A stretch of DNA of 64,000 bases from Acidobacteriota bacterium (GTDB lineage Bacteria; Acidobacteriota; Terriglobia; Terriglobales; Acidobacteriaceae). The stretch lies in NCBI GenBank assembly GCA_019351975.1, contig JABBOG010000009.1, forward strand, positions 1-64,000, read 5' to 3'. The position numbers and the translations under genes were made by a program. Positions 28,951-37,615 of this stretch are shown one piece after another; the stretch's first letter is position 1, and each line of letters begins with the position of its first letter. The notes beneath the pieces were generated by a model. That model had not been told where the DNA came from, did not search any database, and saw nothing but the letters and a program-made list of their open reading frames with translations.

Positions 28951-29907
28951 GTGAACCAAACGCATCTGTCTCGCCGCAATTTTCTTGCCACCACATCGCT
29001 CGCCGCATCCGCTCTCTTGCTACGCCCCAAAGACCTCTTCGCTCAGGCTCAGCCCATTCCCGCTGTGTTAGCCCAGGGCCGCGCCTCCGGAGCAACGGCA
29101 AAGATCAAGACGCAGGCGCTGCGCGGCAACGTCAGCGCGCTCATCGGCTCCGGCGGCAACATCGCCGTTCTCCCCGGCAAAGATGGCCTCCTGCTGATCG
29201 ACTCCGGTTATTCCACCTCGCAACCCCAGATCACAGCCGCGCTGGCCGCGCTCTCCAGCGATCCCATCAAGCACCTCATCAACACCCACTGGCACTTCGA
29301 CCACACCGACGGCAACGAGTGGATGCACTCCGCCGGTGCAACCATCCTCGCGCAGGTCAACACGCAGCGCCGACTCTCAACGACCCAGACCATCGCCGCC
29401 TTCAACGCCGTCATCCCTCCATCCCCCGCCGGAGCCATCCCTACGCAGACCTTCATCCAACGGAAGGACCTGCACCTCAACGACGCAAAGCTGGTCTTGC
29501 AGTACTACGGCCCAGCTCACACGGATACCGACATCTCGATCCACTTCCCCGAGGCCGATGTGATGCACGTCGGCGACACCTGGTGGAACGGGATCTATCC
29601 CTTCATCGACTACTCTACTGGCGGCAACATCAACGGCATGATCCAGGCCACAGAGAAGAATCTTGCCGCCGTCGGCCCCAACACCATCATCATTCCAGGC
29701 CACGGACCCATCGGAGACAAAGACCAGCTCACCCAGTATCGCGATGTGCTGGTCTTCGCCAGAGACAAAGTAGCCGCCCTGAAACAGCAGGGGATGACCC
29801 TCACCGAAGTGGTCGCCGCACGCCCTACAGCGCAGTATGACGAACAGTGGGGCGGCGGCCCAAAGGGTGGCGCAGCTTTCCTCGGCTACGTCTATCAAGG
29901 CGTGTAG
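28951..29907 (+). CDS. MBL-fold metallohydrolase with Tat signal
   Basis: A 318-residue beta-lactamase-fold hydrolase. The zinc motif His113-x-His115-x-Asp117-His118 (NTHWHFDHTDG) is complete, with later ligands in GPAHTDTDISIHF, MHVGDTWWNG and IPGHGPIG. The N-terminus HLSRRNFLATTSLAASALLL is a twin-arginine signal. I set the start at the GTG at 28951, which has GAGGA five bases upstream; the ATG at 28864 lies inside the preceding terminator hairpin and would put 29 unlikely residues before the Tat signal. The domain order resembles the periplasmic quinoprotein-relay/SoxH type MBL proteins. Substrate unknown. Confidence 0.9.
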   Translation: MNQTHLSRRNFLATTSLAASALLLRPKDLFAQAQPIPAVLAQGRASGATAKIKTQALRGNVSALIGSGGNIAVLPGKDGLLLIDSGYSTSQPQITAALAALSSDPIKHLINTHWHFDHTDGNEWMHSAGATILAQVNTQRRLSTTQTIAAFNAVIPPSPAGAIPTQTFIQRKDLHLNDAKLVLQYYGPAHTDTDISIHFPEADVMHVGDTWWNGIYPFIDYSTGGNINGMIQATEKNLAAVGPNTIIIPGHGPIGDKDQLTQYRDVLVFARDKVAALKQQGMTLTEVVAARPTAQYDEQWGGGPKGGAAFLGYVYQGV

Positions 29908-29954
29908 CATCTGCCCGGCACACAGCTTCTATCCTGGGGATCCCGGTGCTGCGC

Positions 29955-30701
29955 CTACTTCTCCGGCGTAATCTTCACCGCCTTGTTATGCACGAACTCC
30001 ACCGTGATCGGATGCCCGTTATTGTCGTACGTCACATCGCGGTCGCCGGTGTTGTCTGAGTCAGGCTTCATCACCTGTCCCAGCGCCATCATCGTCTGGT
30101 TCTCGCTCATCCCCGGCACCACCTCATGCTTGTCGATGTGCGCCCACGTCGCCGCTCCCCAGTGCTTGTACAGCTGATGAGGGTCATCGTAAAAGAAAAT
30201 CTCATCGTTCAGCATCGTATACAGCCCATTGTCATAGTCGCCCACAGGCGTTGCATACAGCGTCTTCGGGTCGCTCGAATTCGGCAGCGTAAACGCCAGC
30301 AGCACATGCTTTTCGCCCGCTGGAATCCGCATCACCGCCGGCCCCGACGCTGGTGCCTTCTCCTCAAACACGTCCTTGATGTCCAGCGGCGTCGCCCCAA
30401 GCAGCGTTCCCACCGGCTTCGCATAGTCCACATGCTTGTCCTTATCCACGTAATAATCCAGTTGCCCGCCGGCACTCACCCACACCGTCGTCCCGATCAG
30501 CGCACGCTCGTCCTTGATCGAGTCCGGACGCTCCTTCTTCAAGAACACCAGATCATCCGGATCAAGCTTCTGCTCAGGGTAAGGATTCTTCGCCACCGGC
30601 CCCTGCTCGTGGTTCTTCCGATACTGATTTCCTACCAGCGCTCCCACAACGACGATAAAAAGCCCCGCCGAGGCCAGTGCAATCTTTGGTCCCTTTTGCA
30701 T
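29955..30701 (-). CDS. Hypothetical membrane-anchored periplasmic protein
   Basis: A 248-residue protein with one N-terminal anchor (KIALASAGLFIVVVGALVGN) and a periplasmic domain of about 220 residues. Visible stretches include TTVWVSAGGQLDYYVDKDKH, an acidic centre (LDIKDVFEEKAP), HVLLAFTLPNSSD and the final HPITVEFVHNKAVKITPEK. I recognise no family and no catalytic motif; the YDNGLYTMLNDEIFFYDDP segment is strikingly aromatic and acidic. A GGAGG site lies five bases before the ATG. It converges with the MBL gene and diverges from the amidohydrolase gene. Confidence 0.85.
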   Translation of the reverse strand: MQKGPKIALASAGLFIVVVGALVGNQYRKNHEQGPVAKNPYPEQKLDPDDLVFLKKERPDSIKDERALIGTTVWVSAGGQLDYYVDKDKHVDYAKPVGTLLGATPLDIKDVFEEKAPASGPAVMRIPAGEKHVLLAFTLPNSSDPKTLYATPVGDYDNGLYTMLNDEIFFYDDPHQLYKHWGAATWAHIDKHEVVPGMSENQTMMALGQVMKPDSDNTGDRDVTYDNNGHPITVEFVHNKAVKITPEK

Positions 30702-30812
30702 AAAATCCTCCGTTCAAAGAGAGTAGCTGTATCCTGAAAAACTTGCGAGTACCCCACCCGGCACGCACTGCGCTATGATGGGCAATCACCGTTTCTACAG
30801 GGGTTTCACTGC

Positions 30813-32309
30813 ATGCGCGTTCGCTTCGCCCTCATCGCCATACCCTTCGCTTGGATGCTCCACGCGCAGCAGCCGATAGTCTCCGCACCGCAAGCTCACG
30901 CGCCCTCACCGGACGTCGCGCGCTACATCAAAGTGCCCGCAGCCCAGTGGATCATCCTCAAAAACGTTCGCCTCATCGACGGCACCGGCGCTCCCGCGCT
31001 CGAACACACCAACCTCATCCTCCATAGCGGCAAGATCGATTCCATCGGCACAGTCTCAAACGAAGCCAAATATCCCGGCGCTACGATCCTCGACCTCACC
31101 GGACGCACCGTCTTACCCGGCCTCGTCGGCATGCACGACCACATGTACTACATTGCGCGCCCCAACCTCGACGCCGAAGGCCACTCCGAACCACCGCTCA
31201 TCGTTCCCGAGATGCCCTTCTCCTCGCCCCACCTTTATCTCGGCGCAGGCGTCACCACCCTCCGCACCACCGGATCTGTCGAACCCTACACCGACCTCAA
31301 CCTCAAGCAACAGATCGACGATGGCCGAATCCCCGGCCCGCACATCGACGTAACCGCGCCCTACCTCGAAGGCGCTGGCTCACCCTTCATCCAGATGCAT
31401 CAGCTTCGCGACGCCGCGGACGCCCGCCACGCCGTCGATTTCTGGGCGGACCAGGGTGCAACCAGCTTCAAAGCCTACATGTACATCACCCGCGCTGAAC
31501 TCAAAGCCGCCATCGACGAAGCCCATGCACACGGCCTCAAGATCACCGGCCATCTCTGCGCCGTCACCTACCCCGAAGCCGCGGAGCTCGGCATCGACAA
31601 CCTCGAGCATGGATTCTTCGTCAACACACAGCTCGACCCCGGCAAAACCCCCGACGTCTGTCCCGACACCGCCGGCAACCCAACCATGGAGAAGATGACC
31701 GCCGGATCACCCGAAGCCAAGGCCCTCATCGATCTCCTCATCCGCCACCACGTCGCCGTCACCTCCACGCTCCCCGTCTTCGAGTCCTACGATCCCACCC
31801 ACCTTCACCTGCAATCCCGCGTGCTCGATACCATGTCCCCGCCCGCCCGCGCAGCCTACCTCTACACCCGCAACCTCGAACTGATGCGCGCGGCTGCCAA
31901 TCCACAGGCCGCCGCGCAACACGCCGCAATCTTCAACAATGGCATGGCCCTGGAGCGCGAGTTCGTCGCCGCCGGCGGCCTGCTCCTCGCCGGTCCCGAC
32001 CCCACCGGTGACGGCGGCGTTCTTCCCGGCTTCGGCGATCAGCGCGAGGTCGAACTCCTCGTCGACGCAGGCTTCTCCCCGCTCGAAGCCATCCGCATCG
32101 CCACCCTCAACGGTGCCACCTACGAAGGCAAGGCCGCCACCATCGGCAGCATCGCCCCCGGCAAAGATGCCGACCTCGTCGTCGTCCAGGGAGACCCATC
32201 GCGACACATCAGCGACATCGAAAACACCGAGATCGTCTTCAAGGACGGCGTCGGCTACGACTCCAGAAAGCTCATCGACTCCGCGCGCGGCCGCTACGGC
32301 CAGTATTAA
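30813..32309 (+). CDS. Secreted metal-dependent amidohydrolase
   Basis: A 498-residue amidohydrolase of the imidazolonepropionase/prolidase-like group, exported by the signal peptide MRVRFALIAIPFAWMLHAQQ. The metal site starts with His108 and His110 in GLVGMHDHMYY; further ligand regions are SFKAYMYITRAELKAAID (carbamylated-Lys position), ITGHLCAV and NLEHGFF, and the catalytic Asp stretch LLAGPDPTGDGGVLPGFGD. It ends with GSIAPGKDADLVVVQGDP, the small composite-sheet domain. Related secreted enzymes cleave peptides or cyclic amides; the substrate is unknown. AGGGG lies ten bases before the ATG. Confidence 0.9.
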   Translation: MRVRFALIAIPFAWMLHAQQPIVSAPQAHAPSPDVARYIKVPAAQWIILKNVRLIDGTGAPALEHTNLILHSGKIDSIGTVSNEAKYPGATILDLTGRTVLPGLVGMHDHMYYIARPNLDAEGHSEPPLIVPEMPFSSPHLYLGAGVTTLRTTGSVEPYTDLNLKQQIDDGRIPGPHIDVTAPYLEGAGSPFIQMHQLRDAADARHAVDFWADQGATSFKAYMYITRAELKAAIDEAHAHGLKITGHLCAVTYPEAAELGIDNLEHGFFVNTQLDPGKTPDVCPDTAGNPTMEKMTAGSPEAKALIDLLIRHHVAVTSTLPVFESYDPTHLHLQSRVLDTMSPPARAAYLYTRNLELMRAAANPQAAAQHAAIFNNGMALEREFVAAGGLLLAGPDPTGDGGVLPGFGDQREVELLVDAGFSPLEAIRIATLNGATYEGKAATIGSIAPGKDADLVVVQGDPSRHISDIENTEIVFKDGVGYDSRKLIDSARGRYGQY

Positions 32310-32365
32310 ATCGCTACGGCCAATGTTAAATAGTCTAGATAGCCGCTCGTACATAGTGAAGAATT

Positions 32366-32419
32366 GTCATCTCGACCGAAGCCAAACAGCTTCATCGTTT
32401 GGCGCAGCGGAGAAACCTG
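32366..32419. repeat. Dispersed intergenic repeat, GTCATCTCGACCGAAGC type
   Basis: Starts GTCATCTCGACCGAAGCC, then a GCCAAAC/GTTTGGC hairpin and CGCAGCGGAGAAACCTG. It has the same plan as the copy at 58126-58182: a common head, a private hairpin, and a CGCAG tail. Confidence 0.6.
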
Positions 32420-32453
32420 TAGCCCGGTATAGGGTCGGCTTAACTCGTCTGTT

Positions 32454-32476
32454 GTCATTCCCGAAGGGAATCTGCG
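32454..32476. repeat. Dispersed intergenic repeat, GTCATTCCCGAAGGGAATCTG type
   Basis: GTCATTCCCGAAGGGAATCTG contains the palindrome ATTCCCGAAGGGAAT and recurs exactly at 48817. It lies between convergent amidohydrolase and MFS genes. Confidence 0.65.
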
Positions 32477-32524
32477 TCGACGTTCCTCAACACCAACGAC
32501 AGCACTGCTCTAAATCCAGCCGCA

Positions 32525-33847
32525 TCACTCCACCGGCTCCATGCCACTCATCTGCTTCTCCAGCGCAATGAGACTGTCCGCCGTGAGCGTATCCGCATGA
32601 CGCAGCGCCGGAAAAAATACGCTCCAGGTCCCCGTCACAGCCATGCTCGCAACCCCGCCAATCACCACCGCGCGCACCGCTCCCCACCAGTGCGCCGTCA
32701 GCCCGCTCTCATACTCTCCGAGTTCATTCGACGCACCCAGAAACAGCCAGTTGATACTCGAAACCCGTCCCCGCATCTCCGGCGGCGTCGCAAGCTGCAG
32801 AATGCTCGACCGCACCACCACCGAGACCATGTCACTGGCTCCAATCACCACCAGCGCCACACAACTCAACGCGATATTACGACTCAACCCAAACACCACC
32901 GTCGCCGCGCCGAAGATGCCCACGCACACCAGCATGGTCTTCCCCGCGCGCCGCTTGATAGGCAGCGCCAGCAGCGTCAGCGAAACCACCAAAGCCCCTA
33001 ATGACGGCATGGCGCGCAATAAACCCAGCCCATTGGCCCCCGAATGCAACACATCTGCTGCGAAGATCGGCATCAGCGACGCCGCGCCACCCAGCAGCAC
33101 AGCAAACAGATCCAGCGAGATCGACCCCAGCAACAGCTTCGTTCCAATCACATACCGCAGCCCCGCCAGCATCGTCTCCACCGTAAACCCTTTCTTTTCC
33201 GCAGATGCACGCGGCTTCACAACACTGAAGAACACAAGAAACGTCAGCAGCCCCAACAGCGTGAACGCATACACCAGCGGCGCTCCACTCATGCTCACAA
33301 ACCGCCCTCCAAACGCATGCGCCAGCGACACCGTAAACAACAGCCCACCCACCATCGGCCCCGTCGCATTGGCAATCTGGAAGATCGTCGCTCCCCACGT
33401 CACCGCATTCACAAAGTGTTCTTTCGGCACCAGCGTTGGCACCAGCGCACTCGCTGCCGGCCCGCTGAAGCAGCGTCCTGTCCCAATCACAAACAGGATC
33501 CCATAGATTACCCAGATATTCTTTGCCCCATGCAGCGCCAGCCACAGCAGCGCAAACGTCGCAATCGCCTGGATCGAATAGCACGTCAGGATGATCGTGC
33601 GCCGGTCATATCGATCGGCCACATGCCCCGCCGGCAGCACAAAGAACAGCCCCGGAACAAACAGCGCCAACCCTGTATATCCCAGCGCCAGCGCCGAGTG
33701 CGTGATCTGATATACCTGCCACGCAACCCCCACCGACTGCGCCTCTGCCCCCATGATGCCCGCCAGTCGAGCCGCCGAATAAAATCGGAACTCTCGCGAC
33801 TGCCACGCTACGGTAGCACTGGGTTGCTGCTCATCGGCATCGCTCAT
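32525..33847 (-). CDS. MFS transporter (EntS/MFS_3-like exporter)
   Basis: A 440-residue membrane protein with about 12 hydrophobic segments. It has the RLAGIMGAEAQSVGVAWQVYQ first helix typical of the EntS-like exporter branch, the loop-2/3 motif PAGHVADRYDRRTII, and LVIGASDMVSVVVRSSILQ in the C-terminal half. The start at 33847 (MSDADEQQ) has AAGGG just upstream and removes an odd Cys/Trp-rich extension. The branch exports siderophores, peptides or drugs; the substrate is unknown. Its start lies 77 bases from murQ on the other strand. Confidence 0.9.
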   Translation of the reverse strand: MSDADEQQPSATVAWQSREFRFYSAARLAGIMGAEAQSVGVAWQVYQITHSALALGYTGLALFVPGLFFVLPAGHVADRYDRRTIILTCYSIQAIATFALLWLALHGAKNIWVIYGILFVIGTGRCFSGPAASALVPTLVPKEHFVNAVTWGATIFQIANATGPMVGGLLFTVSLAHAFGGRFVSMSGAPLVYAFTLLGLLTFLVFFSVVKPRASAEKKGFTVETMLAGLRYVIGTKLLLGSISLDLFAVLLGGAASLMPIFAADVLHSGANGLGLLRAMPSLGALVVSLTLLALPIKRRAGKTMLVCVGIFGAATVVFGLSRNIALSCVALVVIGASDMVSVVVRSSILQLATPPEMRGRVSSINWLFLGASNELGEYESGLTAHWWGAVRAVVIGGVASMAVTGTWSVFFPALRHADTLTADSLIALEKQMSGMEPVE

Positions 33848-33924
33848 GTCCCTTCTATGCTGACACACGCAAGCCTCCTCAAGCCATCTCAAGCAAAGAT
33901 CGCTATCATGACTGTGGAGATCCG

Positions 33925-34845
33925 ATGACGCCACCCGACAAAGAATCCCTCGCCGGCCTGCTCACCGAAGCACGCAACCCCGCCAGCGAGAACCTCGATG
34001 CTCTCTCCACCCTCGACATGCTCACGCTCATCAACGCCGAGGACGCCAGGATCGCCGCCGCAGTCCACGCCGAACTCCCCAACATCGCCCGCGCCGTCGA
34101 TGCCATCGCCGAACGCTTCCACCGCGGCGGACGCCTCGTCTACATCGGCGCAGGCACCAGCGGCCGCCTCGGTGTCCTCGACGCCTCCGAGTGCCCACCC
34201 ACCTTTTCCGTTGCGCCCGATCTCGTGCAAGGCATCATCGCTGGTGGTGACCGCGCACTCCGGCTCTCCAGCGAACACTCCGAAGACTCGCGCGAAGAAG
34301 GTGCGCGAGACCTCGCAGCCGCCGGGTTTGCCGCAGACGCACGGCCCGACACGCTCGTCGGCATCGCCGCCAGCGGACGCACCCCCTACGTCCTCGGCGC
34401 CATCGAATACGCCGCAGCCCACGGCGCTCTCACCATCGGCCTGAGCTGCGTTCCCGCATCAGCCCTCGCCATCGCGTCCGACATCGCCATCACTCCCGCC
34501 ACAGGCCCTGAGGTTCTCACCGGAAGCACACGCATGAAGGCCGGTACCGCAACGAAGCTGGTCCTCAATATGCTCTCCACCGGCATCATGGTGCGTACCG
34601 GCGCAACCTTTGGCAACCTGATGGTCAACCTCCGCCCCACCAACGCCAAACTCGTCGACCGCGGGCAGCGCATCATCGCCGCAGCCTTGCACTGCGACGC
34701 ATCCACCGCCGCCGATCTCCTCAACAACGCCGACAATGACGTAAAGATCGCCATCGTCATGGGCAGCCTGCACCTCGACCACACCGCCGCCGCGAGTCGC
34801 CTCGCCAAAGCCTCTGGTGTCCTCCGCGCTGCAATCGCGCTCTAG
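33925..34845 (+). CDS. murQ: N-acetylmuramic acid 6-phosphate etherase
   Basis: A 306-residue enzyme that cleaves the lactyl ether of MurNAc-6-phosphate during peptidoglycan recycling. It is a SIS-domain protein: the sugar-phosphate site GAGTSGRLGVLDASECPP includes the catalytic Glu89, and the family signature PEVLTGSTRMKAGTATKLVLN is intact, as is TGATFGNLMVNLRPTNAKL. Length matches E. coli MurQ (298). GGAG lies five bases before the ATG. It ends two bases from the convergent ruvB stop. No anhydro-MurNAc kinase gene (anmK) is nearby. Confidence 0.96.
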   Translation: MTPPDKESLAGLLTEARNPASENLDALSTLDMLTLINAEDARIAAAVHAELPNIARAVDAIAERFHRGGRLVYIGAGTSGRLGVLDASECPPTFSVAPDLVQGIIAGGDRALRLSSEHSEDSREEGARDLAAAGFAADARPDTLVGIAASGRTPYVLGAIEYAAAHGALTIGLSCVPASALAIASDIAITPATGPEVLTGSTRMKAGTATKLVLNMLSTGIMVRTGATFGNLMVNLRPTNAKLVDRGQRIIAAALHCDASTAADLLNNADNDVKIAIVMGSLHLDHTAAASRLAKASGVLRAAIAL

Positions 34846-34847
34846 CT

Positions 34848-35939
34848 CTACCCAAACAGCGTTGGCTTGCGCGGCATCTCGATCCCCAGATGCTCATACG
34901 CCAGCCGCGTCGCAACCCGCCCGCGCGGCGTGCGATCCAGAAACCCAATCTGAATCAGAAACGGCTCGTACACCTCTTCCAGCGCGTCCTGCTCCTCCGC
35001 CAGCGCCGCCGCCAGTGTGTTCAAACCCACCGGCCCGCCGTCGTACTTCTCGATGATCGTCCGTAACAGCCGCCGGTCCAGCTCGTCGAAACCGTGCGCG
35101 TCGACCTCCAGCATCTCCAGCGCCGCCATCGCCGTTGGCCGGTCAATCTTCCCCTCCGCGCGCACCTCTGCATAGTCCCGCACCCGCCGCAGCAGACGGT
35201 TCGCAATCCTCGGTGTACCCCTGGACCGCACCGCGATCTCCGCTGCTCCATCCCGGTCAATCGGCACGCCCAGCACCTCCGCCGACCGCTCCACCACCCA
35301 TCGCAGCTCATCGTCGGTATAAAACTCCAGCCGCAGCAGTATCCCAAACCTTGACCGCAGTGGCGACGACAACAGCCCTGGCCGCGTCGTCGCCGCCACA
35401 AACGTAAACGGATCGATCCGCATCACATGCGTGCGCGCCGAAGGCCCGGTTCCAATCATGATGTCCAGCTGGTAGTCCTCAAGCGCCGTGTACAGCTTCT
35501 CTTCCATCACCGGCTGCAGGCGGTGAATCTCATCCAGAAACAGCACCTGCCTGGCCTTCAAATTTGTCAGGATCGCAGCCATATCGCCCTGCACCTGAAG
35601 CGCCGGTCCACTGGTCTGCTGAAATCCCACCCCCAGCTCGTTCGCAATAATCGTCGCAAGCGTCGTCTTTCCCAGCCCCGGCGGACCAAACAGCAGCACA
35701 TGGTCCAGCGCCTCGCCCCGCGACTTCGCCGCCTCCAGCGCGATCGCCAACTGTTCCTTCGCCTTCGTCTGGCCGATGAACTCCGCCAGACGCTTCGGCC
35801 GCAGCTTTAGTTCGACAGCGTCGTCGTCGTCCACGCGGCCCGCCGAGACCAGCCGCTCAGACTCCGAACTGCCGCCCTCTCCCGCGCTCCGCGGCGCTGC
35901 CGCACCAATCCCCATCTTCCTCTTCTGCTCGAAATCCAT
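34848..35939 (-). CDS. ruvB: Holliday junction DNA helicase RuvB
   Basis: The AAA+ motor that drives branch migration with RuvA. Walker [11 protein letters not shown] (residues about 85-94), Walker [11 protein letters not shown], the sensor stretch [21 protein letters not shown], and the C-terminal winged-helix end [20 protein letters not shown] are all typical. The start is uncertain: the ATG at 35939 (MDFEQKRK) and one at 35915 with AGAGGAAG just upstream are both possible, while the GTG at 35981 is unlikely. The N-terminal 45 residues are low-complexity and vary in the family. ruvA and ruvC are not beside it. Confidence 0.95.
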   Translation of the reverse strand: MDFEQKRKMGIGAAAPRSAGEGGSSESERLVSAGRVDDDDAVELKLRPKRLAEFIGQTKAKEQLAIALEAAKSRGEALDHVLLFGPPGLGKTTLATIIANELGVGFQQTSGPALQVQGDMAAILTNLKARQVLFLDEIHRLQPVMEEKLYTALEDYQLDIMIGTGPSARTHVMRIDPFTFVAATTRPGLLSSPLRSRFGILLRLEFYTDDELRWVVERSAEVLGVPIDRDGAAEIAVRSRGTPRIANRLLRRVRDYAEVRAEGKIDRPTAMAALEMLEVDAHGFDELDRRLLRTIIEKYDGGPVGLNTLAAALAEEQDALEEVYEPFLIQIGFLDRTPRGRVATRLAYEHLGIEMPRKPTLFG

Positions 35940-36065
35940 CCTCACGCGAGCATAAGGCGAAGCCGTCGCCGACGCAATCACCGCACGTTGAAAAACTCCA
36001 CCCCTGGCCAGGGTCTATAGTTGTTCTGCATCCTATCGATAGGTTCCACAGGAGCACCGTTCTTT

Positions 36066-37109
36066 ATGTTGAAGCGTATTCCCTTCACTTTGCTGGCTTT
36101 CTTGACGATCCCCATCGGCTCATTTGCCCAGCAGACACCACCTTCGGCACTGCACCCACGCCCAGGGCCTCCAGTCCGCACCATCGGCATCAATGTCGTC
36201 GTCACCTCGAAGTCCGGCGTTCCCGTAGCTGGTCTTCCCCAAAATGACTTCACCCTCATCGACGACAAAGAACAGCGCACCATCACGTCCTTCCATGAGT
36301 TCGACGGCTCCAAAGTCCCGGTTATCCTGCTGATTGATTCCGTCAATACCGATTTCAGTGTCGTCGCACAGGCCCGCATTGAAATGGACAAGTTCCTCCA
36401 CGCCAACGGCGGTCATCTCTCGCATCCCACGGCCCTCGCCGTCTTCACCGACGACGGCGTCGAACTGCAGGGCGGCTACAGCCAGGACGGCAACGCCCTC
36501 GCTGCTGCCCTCGACAAGTTCACCATCGGCCTGCGCTACATCACCCGCTCCACCGGCGTTGAAGGTGCCGGCGAACGCCTCAACGACTCCATGAAGGCGC
36601 TCAGGACCCTCACCGGCTATGAGGCAGCACGCCCCGGCCGCAAAATCATCCTCTGGGTCTCGCCCGGCTGGCCGCTGCTCTCCGGCCCAGACATCGACCT
36701 CTCGACCTCCCAGGAAAAGGGCATCTTCGACGAGATCACCTGGCTCTCCACCGAACTTCGCGACGCGCAAACCTCCATCTATGCCATCAACCCTCTCGGT
36801 GTCGATGAAAATCTTGCCCGCGTCTTCATGTATCAGGACTACCTGAAAGGCGTCACCAAGCCATCCGAGGCCAACTTTGCGAATATCTCGCTTCAGGTCC
36901 TCGCCACGGAGACCGGCGGCCTTGTCCTCAGCAGCAGCGACATCTCCGGCATCCTCAAACAATCCATGGATGACGCCGGGCCCTACTACCGGCTGACCTT
37001 TGAGCCCCCGCCGACCGAGCGCCGGGATGTCTACCACCGCCTCGACGTGAAATTATCACAGCGCGGACTCACCGCCTATACCAATACCGGGTACTACGAC
37101 CAGCCTTGA
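36066..37109 (+). CDS. Secreted VWFA-domain protein of the acidobacterial type
   Basis: The 347-residue protein begins with a signal peptide (MLKRIPFTLLAFLTIPIGSFA); AGGAG lies about 11 bases upstream. A short beta segment (VRTIGINVVVTSKSGVPVAGL, PQNDFTLIDDKEQR) leads into a von Willebrand A domain with the MIDAS-like VILLIDSVNTDFS, which keeps the first Asp and a Ser but lacks the canonical DxSxS spacing. RKIILWVSPGWPLLSG and ETGGLVLSSSDISGILKQ follow. This is the widespread acidobacterial VWFA-related family of secreted proteins with unknown role, perhaps adhesion or complex assembly. It is a single gene. Confidence 0.88.
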   Translation: MLKRIPFTLLAFLTIPIGSFAQQTPPSALHPRPGPPVRTIGINVVVTSKSGVPVAGLPQNDFTLIDDKEQRTITSFHEFDGSKVPVILLIDSVNTDFSVVAQARIEMDKFLHANGGHLSHPTALAVFTDDGVELQGGYSQDGNALAAALDKFTIGLRYITRSTGVEGAGERLNDSMKALRTLTGYEAARPGRKIILWVSPGWPLLSGPDIDLSTSQEKGIFDEITWLSTELRDAQTSIYAINPLGVDENLARVFMYQDYLKGVTKPSEANFANISLQVLATETGGLVLSSSDISGILKQSMDDAGPYYRLTFEPPPTERRDVYHRLDVKLSQRGLTAYTNTGYYDQP

Positions 37110-37186
37110 TCTCCGTCGGCCGGCATCCCTTCCGTCGAACCGCAACTAATCTTCAGAGGATGCGTCTAGACGAGAGTGGCAACCGT

Positions 37187-37360
37187 CTGTAAATTTACAG
37201 GTAACAGTTTTGTCATCTCTGTTACCGAGGGATGAGCGTGATTCCTGTCATCATTTAAATTCGTGCGCTGTGGATGCTGCCATCCACACCGTTCGAAGCA
37301 AGTACATACCATGTGGGTTGCGGAGACTTCTAGGCGCAACTCCGGGGGAGCCAAACAAGT
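37187..37360 (+). promoter_or_regulatory. Hairpin-rich leader of the YVDPGSG / kinase-methyltransferase / phosphatase operon
   Basis: In order: palindrome CTGTAAATTTACAG (37187-37200); inverted repeat GGTAACAG...CTGTTACC (37200-37226); perfect hairpin TGTGGATG-CTGC-CATCCACA (37269-37288); a GTTGCG/CGCAAC stem near 37318; and CTCCGGGGGAG covering the likely ribosome site about 11 bases before the ATG at 37361. The 3' part could hide the ribosome site. I could not match it to a known riboswitch class. Confidence 0.45.
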
Positions 37361-37615
37361 ATGAAGCGCATTTTGCCAGTGTTCGTTTCCATCGTTACCT
37401 GTGTCTGCCTCCTTCTGGCAACCGAGCGCCGCGCCATGGCTTATGTTGACCCCGGCTCAGGTCTTCTCGCGCTGCAATCCATCGCCTCCATGTTCGCGGC
37501 AGCAGCCTTCTTCCTCCGGCGGCGTATCATGGCTGTATTCAGCCGCAAAAAGCCGGTTACGAATACGCCATCGCCGGTAAGCCCGCGGAAGGAAGATTCT
37601 CGACACGCAGCATGA
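37361..37615 (+). CDS. Small membrane protein with YVDPGSG motif
   Basis: An 84-residue protein with a first hydrophobic segment (MKRILPVFVSIVTCVCLLLA), then ERRAMAYVDPGSGLLALQSIASMFAAAAFFL as a second hydrophobic stretch, followed by a strongly basic cytoplasmic tail (RRRIMAVFSRKKP). The AYVDPGSG motif recurs in tiny membrane proteins beside polysaccharide and membrane phosphatase/sulfatase-like genes in many phyla (from general knowledge, not searched). Its TGA overlaps the ATG of the next gene (ATGA), so the products are made together. Function unknown; perhaps a membrane partner of the two following proteins. Confidence 0.82.
   Translation: MKRILPVFVSIVTCVCLLLATERRAMAYVDPGSGLLALQSIASMFAAAAFFLRRRIMAVFSRKKPVTNTPSPVSPRKEDSRHAA

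Noticed and set aside
37187-37360. Cyclic-di-GMP (GEMM) or other known riboswitch
   Set aside because: The conserved core sequences of GEMM-I/II, cobalamin, TPP or FMN riboswitches are not visible; kept only as an unnamed structured leader.
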